Below are positions 1 to 6,294 of a stretch of DNA of 7,719 nucleotides, piece by piece. Below the pieces are notes generated by a model. It did no database searches, was not told the DNA's origin, and saw only the letters and a program-made list of their open reading frames with translations. This DNA is from an uncultured Amylibacter sp. (lineage in GTDB: Bacteria; Pseudomonadota; Alphaproteobacteria; Rhodobacterales; Rhodobacteraceae). Each line of letters begins with the position of its first letter. Position 1 is the first letter of the stretch. The translations under genes and the position numbers were made by a program. The DNA lies in NCBI GenBank assembly GCA_938001995.1, contig CALLAV010000298.1:1-7719 (forward strand), in the 5' to 3' direction.

Positions 1-1154
1 TTTGCCCCTGCCAGATAGGTACGCATCGCGGCCAGCGGTTGGTTCAACTCATGGCTCACAGCGGCCGACATCTCCCCCAGCGCGGCGAGCTTTGAAGATT
101 GCGCCAGCGATTGTTCAGCAACCTCAAGGTCCTTCTCAACCCGCTCCCGCTCTGCGATTTCGTTCTGCAAACGCTCGTTCAGGGCGCGCAATTCGCGGCT
201 TTCTGCTTGGAACAGGAACGATTGGCGAATGGCGCGGCGCGACAGCAGATAGAAACCAAGTGCGGTCAAAATCGCCAGCGCCATAAGTTCCAAAGCCAAC
301 ACGGCGTTGACGCGGGTGCGCACGTTCTCAAAACTTGCGAGATAGCTTAACTGCCAGCCCTGAAACGGAATTTTCTGATCCAACCGAAACAACGGCTGCC
401 CCTGAAAATTTGCATCTGTAATTGTCTGGTTCCATTCGCCCGTGGCCCGCCATGCGCGTTCTACTGGGGATAGGGCAGGCTGGTTGGCCAGCGCCTCCTC
501 GATGGTTTGCTGGCGGAATTGGCGTTCCGTGGACAGGATGATGATGCCCTGACTGTCGGTCACAGAAATGATGCTGTCACTGTTGGACCAGCGATCAAAC
601 ATTTGTTCCAGATCCACTTCGATCAGAATGACACCAACGGTTTCTTTTTGGCTTTGCAGTTTACGCGAATAAAAGAACCCGAGCCGCCCTTCGTTGATCC
701 CAGACGTGGTAAAAACCGTGTCAGCCGACCGCAGGGCCTCAATGAAATAGCTGTTTTCACGTAAAACCGTGCCAAGTTCGCGCCGATCCGACGCGGCCAC
801 AATTCGCCCTGCATTGTCCAGCAAAACGATAGATTTCGCGCCAATCTCTTCTTTGTAAGAAATCAACCGTTGGGATGTTCCCACAAAGTCATTGGAATTG
901 AGCGCGGAAATCAGTGTCGTGTCGCGTGACAACAGCAGCGGAACAACTGAATTCCGCTGCAATTCGCTGACCAAACGCCCGGAATACAATGCCATCTGCG
1001 CCTCTGCGTCTTGGCGTGTGCCTTCTGAAAAGCGTTGCGTGAAATAGATGTTGGACGCCCAGATCAACAACCCAGCCAAGCCCAAAAACAGCAGGATGCC
1101 GATACGGGGCACCCAATTCGTGCTTTTGAAGGTATCTTGTGCGGGTCGTGTCAT
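1..1154 (-). CDS. dctB: DctB-like sensor histidine kinase, N-terminal part (runs off left edge)
   Basis: This is a membrane sensor kinase, of which 384 residues are visible; the rest of the dimerisation region and the ATPase domain lie outside the window. Reading the minus strand from the ATG at 1154, the layout is: a first membrane helix at about residues 18-38, a periplasmic sensing region at about 39-281 (consistent with a double PAS-like/dCache fold), a second membrane helix at about 284-304, a charged coiled coil at about 310-358, and the H-box SHELNQPLAAMRTY with phospho-acceptor His368. This layout and the ELNQPLAA H-box match the DctB family, which senses C4-dicarboxylates and phosphorylates DctD to activate dicarboxylate transport. 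An in-frame TAG four codons upstream of the ATG supports the start, although no strong ribosome site is seen. It follows purQ after 49 bases on the same strand. The ligand is inferred from family only, so a related kinase remains possible. Confidence 0.8.
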   Translation of the reverse strand, partial: MTRPAQDTFKSTNWVPRIGILLFLGLAGLLIWASNIYFTQRFSEGTRQDAEAQMALYSGRLVSELQRNSVVPLLLSRDTTLISALNSNDFVGTSQRLISYKEEIGAKSIVLLDNAGRIVAASDRRELGTVLRENSYFIEALRSADTVFTTSGINEGRLGFFYSRKLQSQKETVGVILIEVDLEQMFDRWSNSDSIISVTDSQGIIILSTERQFRQQTIEEALANQPALSPVERAWRATGEWNQTITDANFQGQPLFRLDQKIPFQGWQLSYLASFENVRTRVNAVLALELMALAILTALGFYLLSRRAIRQSFLFQAESRELRALNERLQNEIAERERVEKDLEVAEQSLAQSSKLAALGEMSAAVSHELNQPLAAMRTYLAGA

Positions 1155-1203
1155 TGACGCAGACTACGCGCTGAAACGTGCAGGCTCAAGCGGGGCAGGG
1201 GTT

Positions 1204-1878
1204 TCAGGCAGAAACCAGCGCATTTGCGATGCCTTCAAAGAAGCGCACGCCATCGGTGCCCCCGAGTTCAGGATCGTTCAGCCGCTCTGGGTGGGGCATC
1301 ATGCCAAGCACGCGTTTGTTGGCTGACAAGATTCCAGCAATATCATCCATCGCACCGTTGGGTGTATCGACATATTTGAACGCGATCCGATCGTCGCCGT
1401 GCAGACGTTTAAGGGTTTCTGGATCGGCGGAGTAGTTGCCTTCGTGGTGCGCGATCGGGGTTTGGATGACCTCACCTTTACTGTACAAAGACGTAAAGGC
1501 GCTGTCGGTGGTTTCTACAGTTAATTCAACGGTTTTGCAGATATACTTCAAGCCAGAATTGCGCATCAAGACACCTGGCAACAGGCCAGATTCTGCAAGA
1601 ATTTGAAACCCGTTGCACAGCCCAAAAACGTAGCCGCCTTTGTTGGCAAAATCGACCACAGCGTTCATCACAGGCGAGCGTGCTGCAATGGCCCCGCAGC
1701 GCAGGTAGTCGCCAAAGGAAAACCCGCCCGGAATGCCAATTACGTCAAGACCATCTGGCAGACTTGCGTCCTTGTGCCAGACCATCGACACATTGCCTTG
1801 GCCCGCCACTTTTTCCAGCGCCACCGCCATGTCGCGGTCGCAGTTTGATCCTGGAAACTGAATAACCGCCGCGCGCAT
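1204..1878 (-). CDS. purQ: phosphoribosylformylglycinamidine synthase, glutaminase subunit PurQ
   Basis: PurQ is the glutamine amidotransferase subunit of FGAM synthetase. It releases ammonia from glutamine for PurL, which converts FGAR to FGAM in cytosolic de novo purine synthesis. The 224-residue product has the class I glutaminase features: the GGFSFGDYLRCGAIAA block at about 51-66, the nucleophile Cys88 in FGLCNGFQ, and the His196/Glu198 pair in MMPHPER. The length is normal for the small separate PurQ of the PurSQL type, with no missing catalytic residue. The start ATG overlaps the purS stop by one base (TGATG at 1880-1876), which suggests translational coupling and equal production of the two partners. 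The purL gene is not next to it; a sensor kinase follows instead. Confidence 0.97.
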   Translation of the reverse strand: MRAAVIQFPGSNCDRDMAVALEKVAGQGNVSMVWHKDASLPDGLDVIGIPGGFSFGDYLRCGAIAARSPVMNAVVDFANKGGYVFGLCNGFQILAESGLLPGVLMRNSGLKYICKTVELTVETTDSAFTSLYSKGEVIQTPIAHHEGNYSADPETLKRLHGDDRIAFKYVDTPNGAMDDIAGILSANKRVLGMMPHPERLNDPELGGTDGVRFFEGIANALVSA

Positions 1879-2117
1879 CAGAGGATTTCCACGCTGTAAT
1901 TTTCGATCACGGTGTTGGCGAGAAGTTTTTCACACATCTGCGCCACTGCCGCTTCTGCTGCCGCTTTGTCGGTTTCGGCAAGATCCAGTTCGATCACCTT
2001 ACCCTGTCGCACATCGTTAACGCCATCAAACCCAAGCGCGCCGAGCGAATGGGCAACCGCCGCCCCCTGTGGGTCCAAAACACCATTTTTAAGAGTAACG
2101 TGAACACGCGCTTTCAT
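1878..2117 (-). CDS. purS: phosphoribosylformylglycinamidine synthase subunit PurS
   Basis: PurS is the small structural subunit that bridges PurQ and PurL and helps form the ammonia channel in FGAM synthetase. The 79-residue product has the normal family length and shows the expected blocks: VTLKNGVLDPQGAAV near residues 8-22, the LGALGFDGVNDVRQGK region at about 25-40, and the C-terminal LLANTVIENYSVEI. The start ATG at 2117 has a good ribosome site (AAAGGA, 9 bases upstream). Because two opposite-strand genes separate it from purC, purS must have its own promoter in the 2118-2356 spacer or depend on read-through from far away. It is the first gene of a purS-purQ pair. Confidence 0.96.
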   Translation of the reverse strand: MKARVHVTLKNGVLDPQGAAVAHSLGALGFDGVNDVRQGKVIELDLAETDKAAAEAAVAQMCEKLLANTVIENYSVEIL

Positions 2118-2356
2118 GAGGCAGATTCCTTTGGCAGAGGGTTATGGCCGTGGTTTAGCGGGAAGGGCCTGAGGGGTAAAGGGGGTTAGCATGTGGATTG
2201 CGCCTTGCCGTTCTAGGCTGAATACCCGCGCAAAGCCGCAACACCCTTTGGATTTCGCGAAAAACTGCCTCAAACTCGCCACATTCTGCGAACAGACCTT
2301 AAAGAAAGCCACGCAAAGTTGGCGTATCATCGCCGTGTGGCGGCGAAAAGAGAGCA
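2118..2356. promoter_or_regulatory. divergent intergenic region between purS and the GSCFA gene
   Basis: This 239-base spacer must hold the promoters for purS (leftward) and the GSCFA gene (rightward). On the minus strand TTTACC and TAAACC are 17 bases apart, at about 2178 to 2150, giving a weak purS promoter candidate. On the plus strand the only good element is a -10-like TATCAT at 2325-2330, with no convincing -35. A small inverted repeat, CGCCG-TGTGG-CGGCG at 2331-2345, sits just before the GSCFA start and could hinder ribosome loading or act as an operator. No plausible gene is seen here on either strand. Confidence 0.35.
2127..2132 (-). promoter_or_regulatory. ribosome binding site of purS
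   Basis: On the minus strand AAAGGA lies 9 bases before the ATG at 2117. It fixes the purS start, which also agrees with the family's usual N-terminus. Confidence 0.75.
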
Positions 2357-3424
2357 ATGGGTAGCAGAATGAATCCATATTCAAATAAGCCGTCAAAGGC
2401 GTTTTGGCGCAGCGCTGTGTCTGATATTTCGATGCTTGAAGTACAGGACTTGTTCACGCCGCGCTTTGAGATTTCCAAGTCAATGCGGATTTCGGCGGCA
2501 GGCAGTTGCTTTGCGCAGTATATCGGCCAGCAGTTCAAGGAACGCGGCTATAATTTTATGGACTTTGAACCACCGCCTTTGGGGTTGCCTCAAAAGATGT
2601 GGCACAACCACGGGTTCGATCTGTATTCGGCACGCTATTCCAACATTTATTCGATCCGGCAGTTGGTCCAAACCTTTGCCCGTGCGGACGGCAGTTTTGT
2701 GCCAGATGAGGTGGCGTTTATCGACGAAAAAGGGCGGGCGCGGGATCCGTTCCGTCCTGCTATTGAGCCAAACGGGTTCATAAACGAGGAAGAGTTGACG
2801 CTCGATCGAGAGTATCACCTGCAACAAATCAACACGATGCTTGATAACACGGACTTGTTTGTGTTCACGTTCGGGCTGACCGAAGCGTGGGAGTGTATCA
2901 AGGACGGGGCGATCCTGCCGTCGTGTCCGGGCACCATTGCGGGAACGTATGATCCAGACAAATACCGCTTTAAGAATTTCACCTTCAGCGAAGTCACCAA
3001 TGATGCGGAAGCGTTTATGGACTATGCGCTGAAACGCAATCCTGACATGAAGTTCTTGTTCACCATTTCACCCGTGCCCCTGACTGCGACGGCCACGGAT
3101 GATCATGTGATGGTGGCAACGATGCATTCCAAATCAGTGCTGCGTGCGGCCATCGGCGAATTGCACAAAGCCTATGATAACATTGACTATTTCCCATCTT
3201 ATGAGTTGGTCGCAGCCCATCCAATGCGGGCGATGTATTACAAACCGAACCTGCGCAATGTGGCGATGACGGGTGTGGAACGGGTGATGGACCTGTTCTT
3301 TGATGCCCATGGCGATACGGCACCTGAACCTGCTGAACAGAGTAAGCCAGAACAGGTGTCCACCCATGCAAATGAAGACGACGCTGTCTGCGAGGAAGCC
3401 ATTTTAGAGACCTTTGGATCATGA
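2357..3424 (+). CDS. GSCFA-domain protein (SGNH-hydrolase-like)
   Basis: The 355-residue product carries the signature that names the GSCFA family, AAGSCFAQYIG at residues 47-57, with Ser50 as the candidate nucleophile. Further family-type blocks are TFGLTEAWE at 171-179, SPVPLTAT at 238-245, SKSVLRAA at 258-265 and DYFPSYE at 277-283. GSCFA proteins are treated as relatives of the SGNH/GDSL esterases and acyltransferases and often occur near polysaccharide genes; the substrate here is unknown. There is no signal peptide or membrane helix, so the protein is probably cytoplasmic. A low-complexity acidic tail follows at about 320-350. The start could be the ATG at 2357 or the one at 2369 (MNPYSNKPSKAFW), since neither has a strong ribosome site. 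Its stop overlaps the next start (ATGA), so the two genes are almost certainly expressed together. The unit lies between purC and purS on the opposite strand. Confidence 0.9.
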   Translation: MGSRMNPYSNKPSKAFWRSAVSDISMLEVQDLFTPRFEISKSMRISAAGSCFAQYIGQQFKERGYNFMDFEPPPLGLPQKMWHNHGFDLYSARYSNIYSIRQLVQTFARADGSFVPDEVAFIDEKGRARDPFRPAIEPNGFINEEELTLDREYHLQQINTMLDNTDLFVFTFGLTEAWECIKDGAILPSCPGTIAGTYDPDKYRFKNFTFSEVTNDAEAFMDYALKRNPDMKFLFTISPVPLTATATDDHVMVATMHSKSVLRAAIGELHKAYDNIDYFPSYELVAAHPMRAMYYKPNLRNVAMTGVERVMDLFFDAHGDTAPEPAEQSKPEQVSTHANEDDAVCEEAILETFGS

Positions 3425-4335
3425 CCGTTTACATCTCAGGAAACTCCCATGTCGTAGCGCTCGCTGATGGTTTGAAAGAGCGTGAGGCGATGAAAAGCAA
3501 GGTAAAAACCTTTAGCTTTGGGGTCGGCACGTTTGAGTTGGAACCCATGTCAAAAATTCAAAACGGACACGTGGAGTTCGCACGCCCTGTTTTACGCAAG
3601 CGTTTGCGCAAAGCGACGGGTGACACCCAGTTCAAAGCGGCGGACAGATGGGGGTTCGTTATGGGAACCCATAATGTGCGTCTTTATGGGAACGACATTT
3701 GGCAATCCTGTGCGCTGGCAAGGGCTTGGATTCCTGGCTCTCGTCCAATTTCGGAAGGTGTTTTGATGCAGATGATCCATGCGGATCAGCAGCATATCAA
3801 ACAGTTTTTGTTGGACTTGAAGGAAACAGGTGTGGATATCTTTGTGGTGTCCTGCCCATCGCCGCGCCGCGATGGGGCGGCGGCGAAACGAGGGGTTCCG
3901 CTAGAGACCATCGCCTTGATTGATACTTTGGCGCGGCGCAGTTTCATCGACTGGCTTAACGAAAACGCGATAGATTTTATTCCCGAACCCGATTGTACCG
4001 TAGACAACGAAGGCTTTCTAAAGCCTGAATTCGCGCGGCAATTCCTCAGCAATGGCAAGGTCGATCCGCATCATGCCAACAGCGATTATGGTGCGTTGAT
4101 GCTAGATGAAATCGAAAATTCTTTGGACGCGCCACTGGAAATAGAACGCGCTGTCCGCCACCAAGAGCCTGTGTCTTCACACGAAAACCAGCCAACTGGT
4201 TTGAACGAAGACGATGTGGCGTCGACCCAGCGCTCAAAGGATATTTCGCGGTTAATCAAAAACATTGCGGCGCGCCATTCGCGGATCGCAAAGTCCGAGT
4301 TTCCGCGCAATCAAAAGCCAACCACATTGCATTAA
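3421..4335 (+). CDS. SGNH-hydrolase-like protein paired with the GSCFA protein
   Basis: I do not recognise a named family for this 304-residue protein, but two motifs suggest an SGNH-type fold. The first is a strand followed by GNSH at residues 7-10, in the place of the block I GDSL serine (Ser9). The second is DPHHAN at 215-220, which fits the block V DxxH pattern (Asp215, His218). Between them are MGTHNVRLYGND at 81-92, which could supply the oxyanion region, and a strand-like FVVSCPSPRRD at 141-151. After the DxxH block comes a tail of about 75 residues with no obvious fold, rich in charged and polar residues. No signal peptide or membrane helix is visible. It starts inside the stop codon of the GSCFA gene and ends 18 bases from the convergent purC stop. 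A role as an esterase or acyltransferase working with its neighbour is inference. Confidence 0.8.
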   Translation: MTVYISGNSHVVALADGLKEREAMKSKVKTFSFGVGTFELEPMSKIQNGHVEFARPVLRKRLRKATGDTQFKAADRWGFVMGTHNVRLYGNDIWQSCALARAWIPGSRPISEGVLMQMIHADQQHIKQFLLDLKETGVDIFVVSCPSPRRDGAAAKRGVPLETIALIDTLARRSFIDWLNENAIDFIPEPDCTVDNEGFLKPEFARQFLSNGKVDPHHANSDYGALMLDEIENSLDAPLEIERAVRHQEPVSSHENQPTGLNEDDVASTQRSKDISRLIKNIAARHSRIAKSEFPRNQKPTTLH

Positions 4336-4353
4336 CAACGCGGTGGGGTGAAA

Positions 4354-5112
4354 TTACTCGACCAGTTTGGGACCGTCCGTGATGTTATTACCTGGCATCA
4401 GGCCGAGACGCTTGGCCACTTCGGTATAAGCATCGGCAAGGCTACCCAGATCGCGGCGGAACACGTCTTTGTCCAGCTTCTGTCCTGTTTTTGCGTCCCA
4501 CAAGCGGCAGCTGTCGGGTGAAATCTCATCAGCCACGATCAGACGTTGATAGTCGCCATCGTATTGGCGGCCGATTTCGATTTTAAAGTCGATGAGTTTT
4601 ATTCCGACACCGTACATCAGGCCGGACATGTAATCGTTCACCCGCAGCGCAATAGCGACCATATCATCAAGGTCTTGCTGGCTGGCCCAGTTGAACGCAA
4701 GGATGTGTTCTTCGGAGACCAGTGGATCGCCCAGGCTGTCGTCTTTGTAGCAGAATTCCACGATGGGGCGGGGCAGGGGTGTGCCCTCTTCAATGCCGAG
4801 CATTTTGGACAGGGAGCCTGCCGCCACGTTGCGCACGATGACCTCAAGGGGAATAATCTCGACCTTGTGGCAAAGCTGTTCGCGCATATTGAGGCGTTTG
4901 ATGAAATGATTGGGAATGCCAAGCTGTGTAAGACCCAGCATAAAATGTTCCGACAAGCGGTTGTTCAACACGCCTTTGCCCTCAATCGTGTCTTTCTTTT
5001 GGGCATTATACGCCGTGGCGTCGTCTTTGAAGTATTGCACGATTGTACCAGGCTCTGGACCCTCAAACAGGGTTTTTGCTTTGCCTTCATAGATTTTGGT
5101 GCGACGGGCCAT
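4354..5112 (-). CDS. purC: SAICAR synthetase PurC
   Basis: PurC joins CAIR and aspartate with ATP to give SAICAR in de novo purine synthesis in the cytosol. The 252-residue product has the family length and motifs: [12 protein letters not shown] at 7-18 for ATP binding, [10 protein letters not shown] at 27-36, [11 protein letters not shown] at 47-57, [17 protein letters not shown] at 87-103, [10 protein letters not shown] at 173-182, and [13 protein letters not shown] at 194-206. The start ATG has AGGA 8 bases upstream and a good promoter about 35-65 bases upstream. Its product would be used by PurB, whose gene ends at the right edge of the window. It reads towards purS, but the GSCFA/SGNH unit on the other strand lies between them, so purC is probably transcribed alone. 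Confidence 0.97.
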   Translation of the reverse strand: MARRTKIYEGKAKTLFEGPEPGTIVQYFKDDATAYNAQKKDTIEGKGVLNNRLSEHFMLGLTQLGIPNHFIKRLNMREQLCHKVEIIPLEVIVRNVAAGSLSKMLGIEEGTPLPRPIVEFCYKDDSLGDPLVSEEHILAFNWASQQDLDDMVAIALRVNDYMSGLMYGVGIKLIDFKIEIGRQYDGDYQRLIVADEISPDSCRLWDAKTGQKLDKDVFRRDLGSLADAYTEVAKRLGLMPGNNITDGPKLVE

Positions 5113-5147
5113 TCGGAGAATCCTATCTGGGGGGCTAGGTTGCCTGT

Positions 5148-5176
5148 TCTATAGGCCCAGACGGGCGGTGCGGCAA
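5148..5176 (-). promoter_or_regulatory. sigma-70-type promoter for purC
   Basis: On the minus strand TTGCCG (5176-5171) and TATAGA (5153-5148) are separated by exactly 17 bases. The predicted transcript would start around 5141 and leave a leader of about 28 bases containing the AGGA ribosome site. I saw no purine-riboswitch-like structure in this short leader. Confidence 0.6.
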
Positions 5177-5195
5177 GATGCAAGCCATGCGGCAC

Positions 5196-5226
5196 TTGTC
5201 GCACGGGACATTGGCCCCCATATTTA
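5196..5226 (+). promoter_or_regulatory. candidate promoter for the zeta subunit gene
   Basis: TTGTCG at 5196-5201 could pair with a -10 in the A/T-rich stretch at 5219-5226: CATATT at a 17-base spacing or TATTTA at 19 bases. TATAAA at 5230-5235 is a better hexamer but would put the transcript start on top of the ribosome site. This promoter would lie back to back with that of purC, with about 20 bases between the two -35 elements. Confidence 0.35.
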
Positions 5227-5240
5227 TTGTATAAACGAAT

Positions 5241-5246
5241 AGGAGG
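5241..5246 (+). promoter_or_regulatory. strong ribosome binding site of the zeta subunit gene
   Basis: A perfect AGGAGG lies 7 bases before the ATG at 5254. This decides that start over the in-frame TTG at 5227, which lies upstream of the ribosome site. Confidence 0.85.
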
Positions 5247-5253
5247 CATAGAA

Positions 5254-5571
5254 ATGTCAGGTTTTGATGATCGTGCAGATGCATTTGAAAATAAATACGC
5301 CCATGACGCAGAATTGCAGTTCAAAGTAGAGGCGCGTCGCAACAAATTGCTCGGCCTTTGGGCAGCAAGCCTGCTGGGCAAATCCGCGGATGAGGCAGCG
5401 GCCTATGCCACAGAAGTGGTGAAATCGGACTTTGAAGAAGCGGGTGACGAAGACGTGTTCCGCAAGGTTTCGAGCGATTTGGGTGATAAAGCGGATGAAA
5501 CCACGATCCGCGCGCAAATGGCGGCCCTGATGGGGGAAGCAAAAACACAAGTGATGGGCGAAATCAGCTAA
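5254..5571 (+). CDS. DUF1476 protein, F1-ATPase inhibitor zeta subunit
   Basis: This 105-residue soluble protein matches the DUF1476 family. In Paracoccus the family member is the zeta subunit, which binds F1-ATPase and blocks ATP hydrolysis in one direction through its N-terminal helix. The typical blocks are present: FDDRADAFENKYAHDAELQFK at 4-24, the central ARRNKLLGLWAASLLG at 27-42, VVKSDFEEAGDEDV at 55-68 and a C-terminal helix to residue 105. The N-terminal inhibitory segment appears intact. The gene is divergent from purC across 141 bases, and strong translation is expected from its AGGAGG site. Its 3' side faces an unusual pair of terminators. The family assignment is firm; inhibition in this organism is inferred, and DUF1476 proteins in some other alphaproteobacteria are reported to inhibit weakly. 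Confidence 0.93.
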   Translation: MSGFDDRADAFENKYAHDAELQFKVEARRNKLLGLWAASLLGKSADEAAAYATEVVKSDFEEAGDEDVFRKVSSDLGDKADETTIRAQMAALMGEAKTQVMGEIS

Positions 5572-5584
5572 CGTCTGAGACGCC

Positions 5585-5616
5585 AAGAAAAAGGGCCTCG
5601 GATCGCTCCGAGGCCC
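5585..5616 (-). terminator. strong intrinsic terminator for leftward transcription
   Basis: A perfect 10-pair stem (GGGCCTCGGA with TCCGAGGCCC, loop TCGC) lies at 5593-5616. Read on the minus strand it is followed by TTTTTCTT, the canonical order for a rho-independent terminator. On the plus strand the stem is followed by CAAATAACAAAAAG, so there is no U-tract for the nearby zeta gene, which ends 21 bases to the left. It should stop RNA coming from the gene at 5822-6154 or from a small RNA in between. Confidence 0.85.
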
Positions 5617-5766
5617 CAAATAACAAAAAGTCGATATAAGCGACACAACACGCCAGCCACTGAAGCTTATTCTTCGAGGATCAGTCTCCTGACCCCCAAC
5701 ACCGACTGAAAATAAGTCTGCTTGAAAAGGTATGACCCTTTGATAAGCGGAGTTTCGCGCTCAAAC
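5585..5766 (-). ncRNA. candidate small structured RNA or structured 3' UTR
   Basis: On the minus strand this gene-free region folds plausibly before the strong terminator. A 7-pair hairpin with a GAGA (GNRA-type) tetraloop lies at 5678-5695 and includes one G-U pair that would be an A-C mismatch on the plus strand, favouring the minus strand as the RNA. Flanking CTTATT..TTC and GAA..AATAAG segments could close a longer stem around it, at about 5664-5718. GTCG/CGAC at 5631-5645 forms a small hairpin followed by five T. No convincing promoter was found, so the 5' end is unknown and it may instead be the tail of the 5822-6154 mRNA. I could not match it to 6S, SRP, tmRNA or RNase P RNA. Confidence 0.35.
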
Positions 5767-5789
5767 AGTGACGATTGTCACTCTTTTTT
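5767..5789 (+). terminator. candidate intrinsic terminator for rightward transcription
   Basis: AGTGAC-GATT-GTCACT at 5767-5782 is a perfect 6-pair inverted repeat, followed after one C by six T (5784-5789). On the plus strand this is the order of an intrinsic terminator and could end the zeta transcript about 200 bases after its stop codon. The stem is short and only moderately G/C-rich, so a protein-binding palindrome is an alternative. Confidence 0.5.
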
Positions 5790-5821
5790 GGAAAATTAGC
5801 GGTTTATTGCTGAAACTTGGG

Positions 5822-6154
5822 TTACGTGTCCTGAGCGCTGCGCAGGTTTTCGCGCACAATCGCAAGGCGCGTTTGTATTTTGTCTATGGCGGTTTGGTTA
5901 TTCAGTATCAGGTAGTTCAACTGGCCGTCTTTGCGCTCTGGGATCAGCTTCTCAAAGGCGTGGCCATCGCGGGCAATCACGATCAACGACGCGTTTTCTG
6001 TGATGCCAAAGGCTTTGCGTTCCTCGCCCGTGTAGACAATGTCGAACTGAAACAGCTTTGCGTCGAACACTTCGATATCTAACAGCCGTTTGGCTTCGGT
6101 CATGGTTTCTTTCAGACGGGCGCTGACCGCTGCGGGCATGATATACATGGGCAT
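5822..6154 (-). CDS. unrecognised 110-residue protein
   Basis: I do not recognise this protein. From the ATG at 6154 it reads MPMYIMPAAVSARL and continues to residue 110. A helical, charged segment at about 11-27 is followed by alternating strand-like blocks (FDAKLFQFDIVYTG at 30-43, ASLIVIARDG at 55-64, LNYLILNNQ at 79-87) and a C-terminal helix at about 88-107, giving a compact alpha/beta look. There is no signal peptide or membrane helix. A GTG at 6163 is an alternative start three codons upstream; the ribosome site is weak for both (AGAG 9 bases before the ATG). It converges with the zeta gene and is divergent from the Hint gene. Balanced composition and a clean frame in a small, otherwise gene-free space support it as real. 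Confidence 0.65.
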   Translation of the reverse strand: MPMYIMPAAVSARLKETMTEAKRLLDIEVFDAKLFQFDIVYTGEERKAFGITENASLIVIARDGHAFEKLIPERKDGQLNYLILNNQTAIDKIQTRLAIVRENLRSAQDT

Positions 6155-6163
6155 TGTTAACAC

Positions 6164-6294
6164 TCTAACCGCGATTTTGACTGTTCAATAACCTAAGACT
6201 AGCCCGGAAATCGGCAAGATGCTGCCCTTGTATCGGCGAATTCTGCGCCTATCTGAGTGTCAGAAACCGAACGCCAGTTGATGGGAATTTGGCT
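6164..6294. promoter_or_regulatory. divergent promoter region for the Hint gene and the 110-residue gene
   Basis: Rightward, TTGTAT (6228-6233) and TATCTG (6250-6255) are 16 bases apart and would give the Hint gene a leader of about 30 bases; TTGACT at 6177-6182 is another possible -35, but its -10 is poor. Leftward, TTGCCG and TAGGTT are 16 bases apart, at about 6216 to 6189, a weak candidate for the 110-residue gene. All are matches by eye only. Confidence 0.3.

Noticed and set aside
889..1116. 75-codon frame on the minus strand inside the sensor kinase
   Set aside because: It is in a different frame from the continuous 384-codon kinase frame, which carries membrane helices, a coiled coil and an H-box.
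1204..2117. Possible missing or degraded purL next to purS-purQ
   Set aside because: There is no sign of a remnant; purQ is followed directly by an intact kinase frame. A distant purL is common enough that loss need not be assumed.
4546..5154. 202-codon open frame on the plus strand across purC
   Set aside because: It lies wholly antisense to purC, whose family motifs are complete, and its translation has no recognisable motif or ribosome site. It is a shadow of the real gene.
5227..5253. TTG start giving a nine-residue longer zeta subunit
   Set aside because: The in-frame TTG lies upstream of the AGGAGG site, and the family N-terminus corresponds to the ATG at 5254.
5572..5821. Known housekeeping RNA (6S, SRP, tmRNA or RNase P) in the gap
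   Set aside because: The conserved SRP, tmRNA and RNase P cores that I can recall are not present. 6S could not be judged by eye, so only an unnamed candidate RNA is reported.
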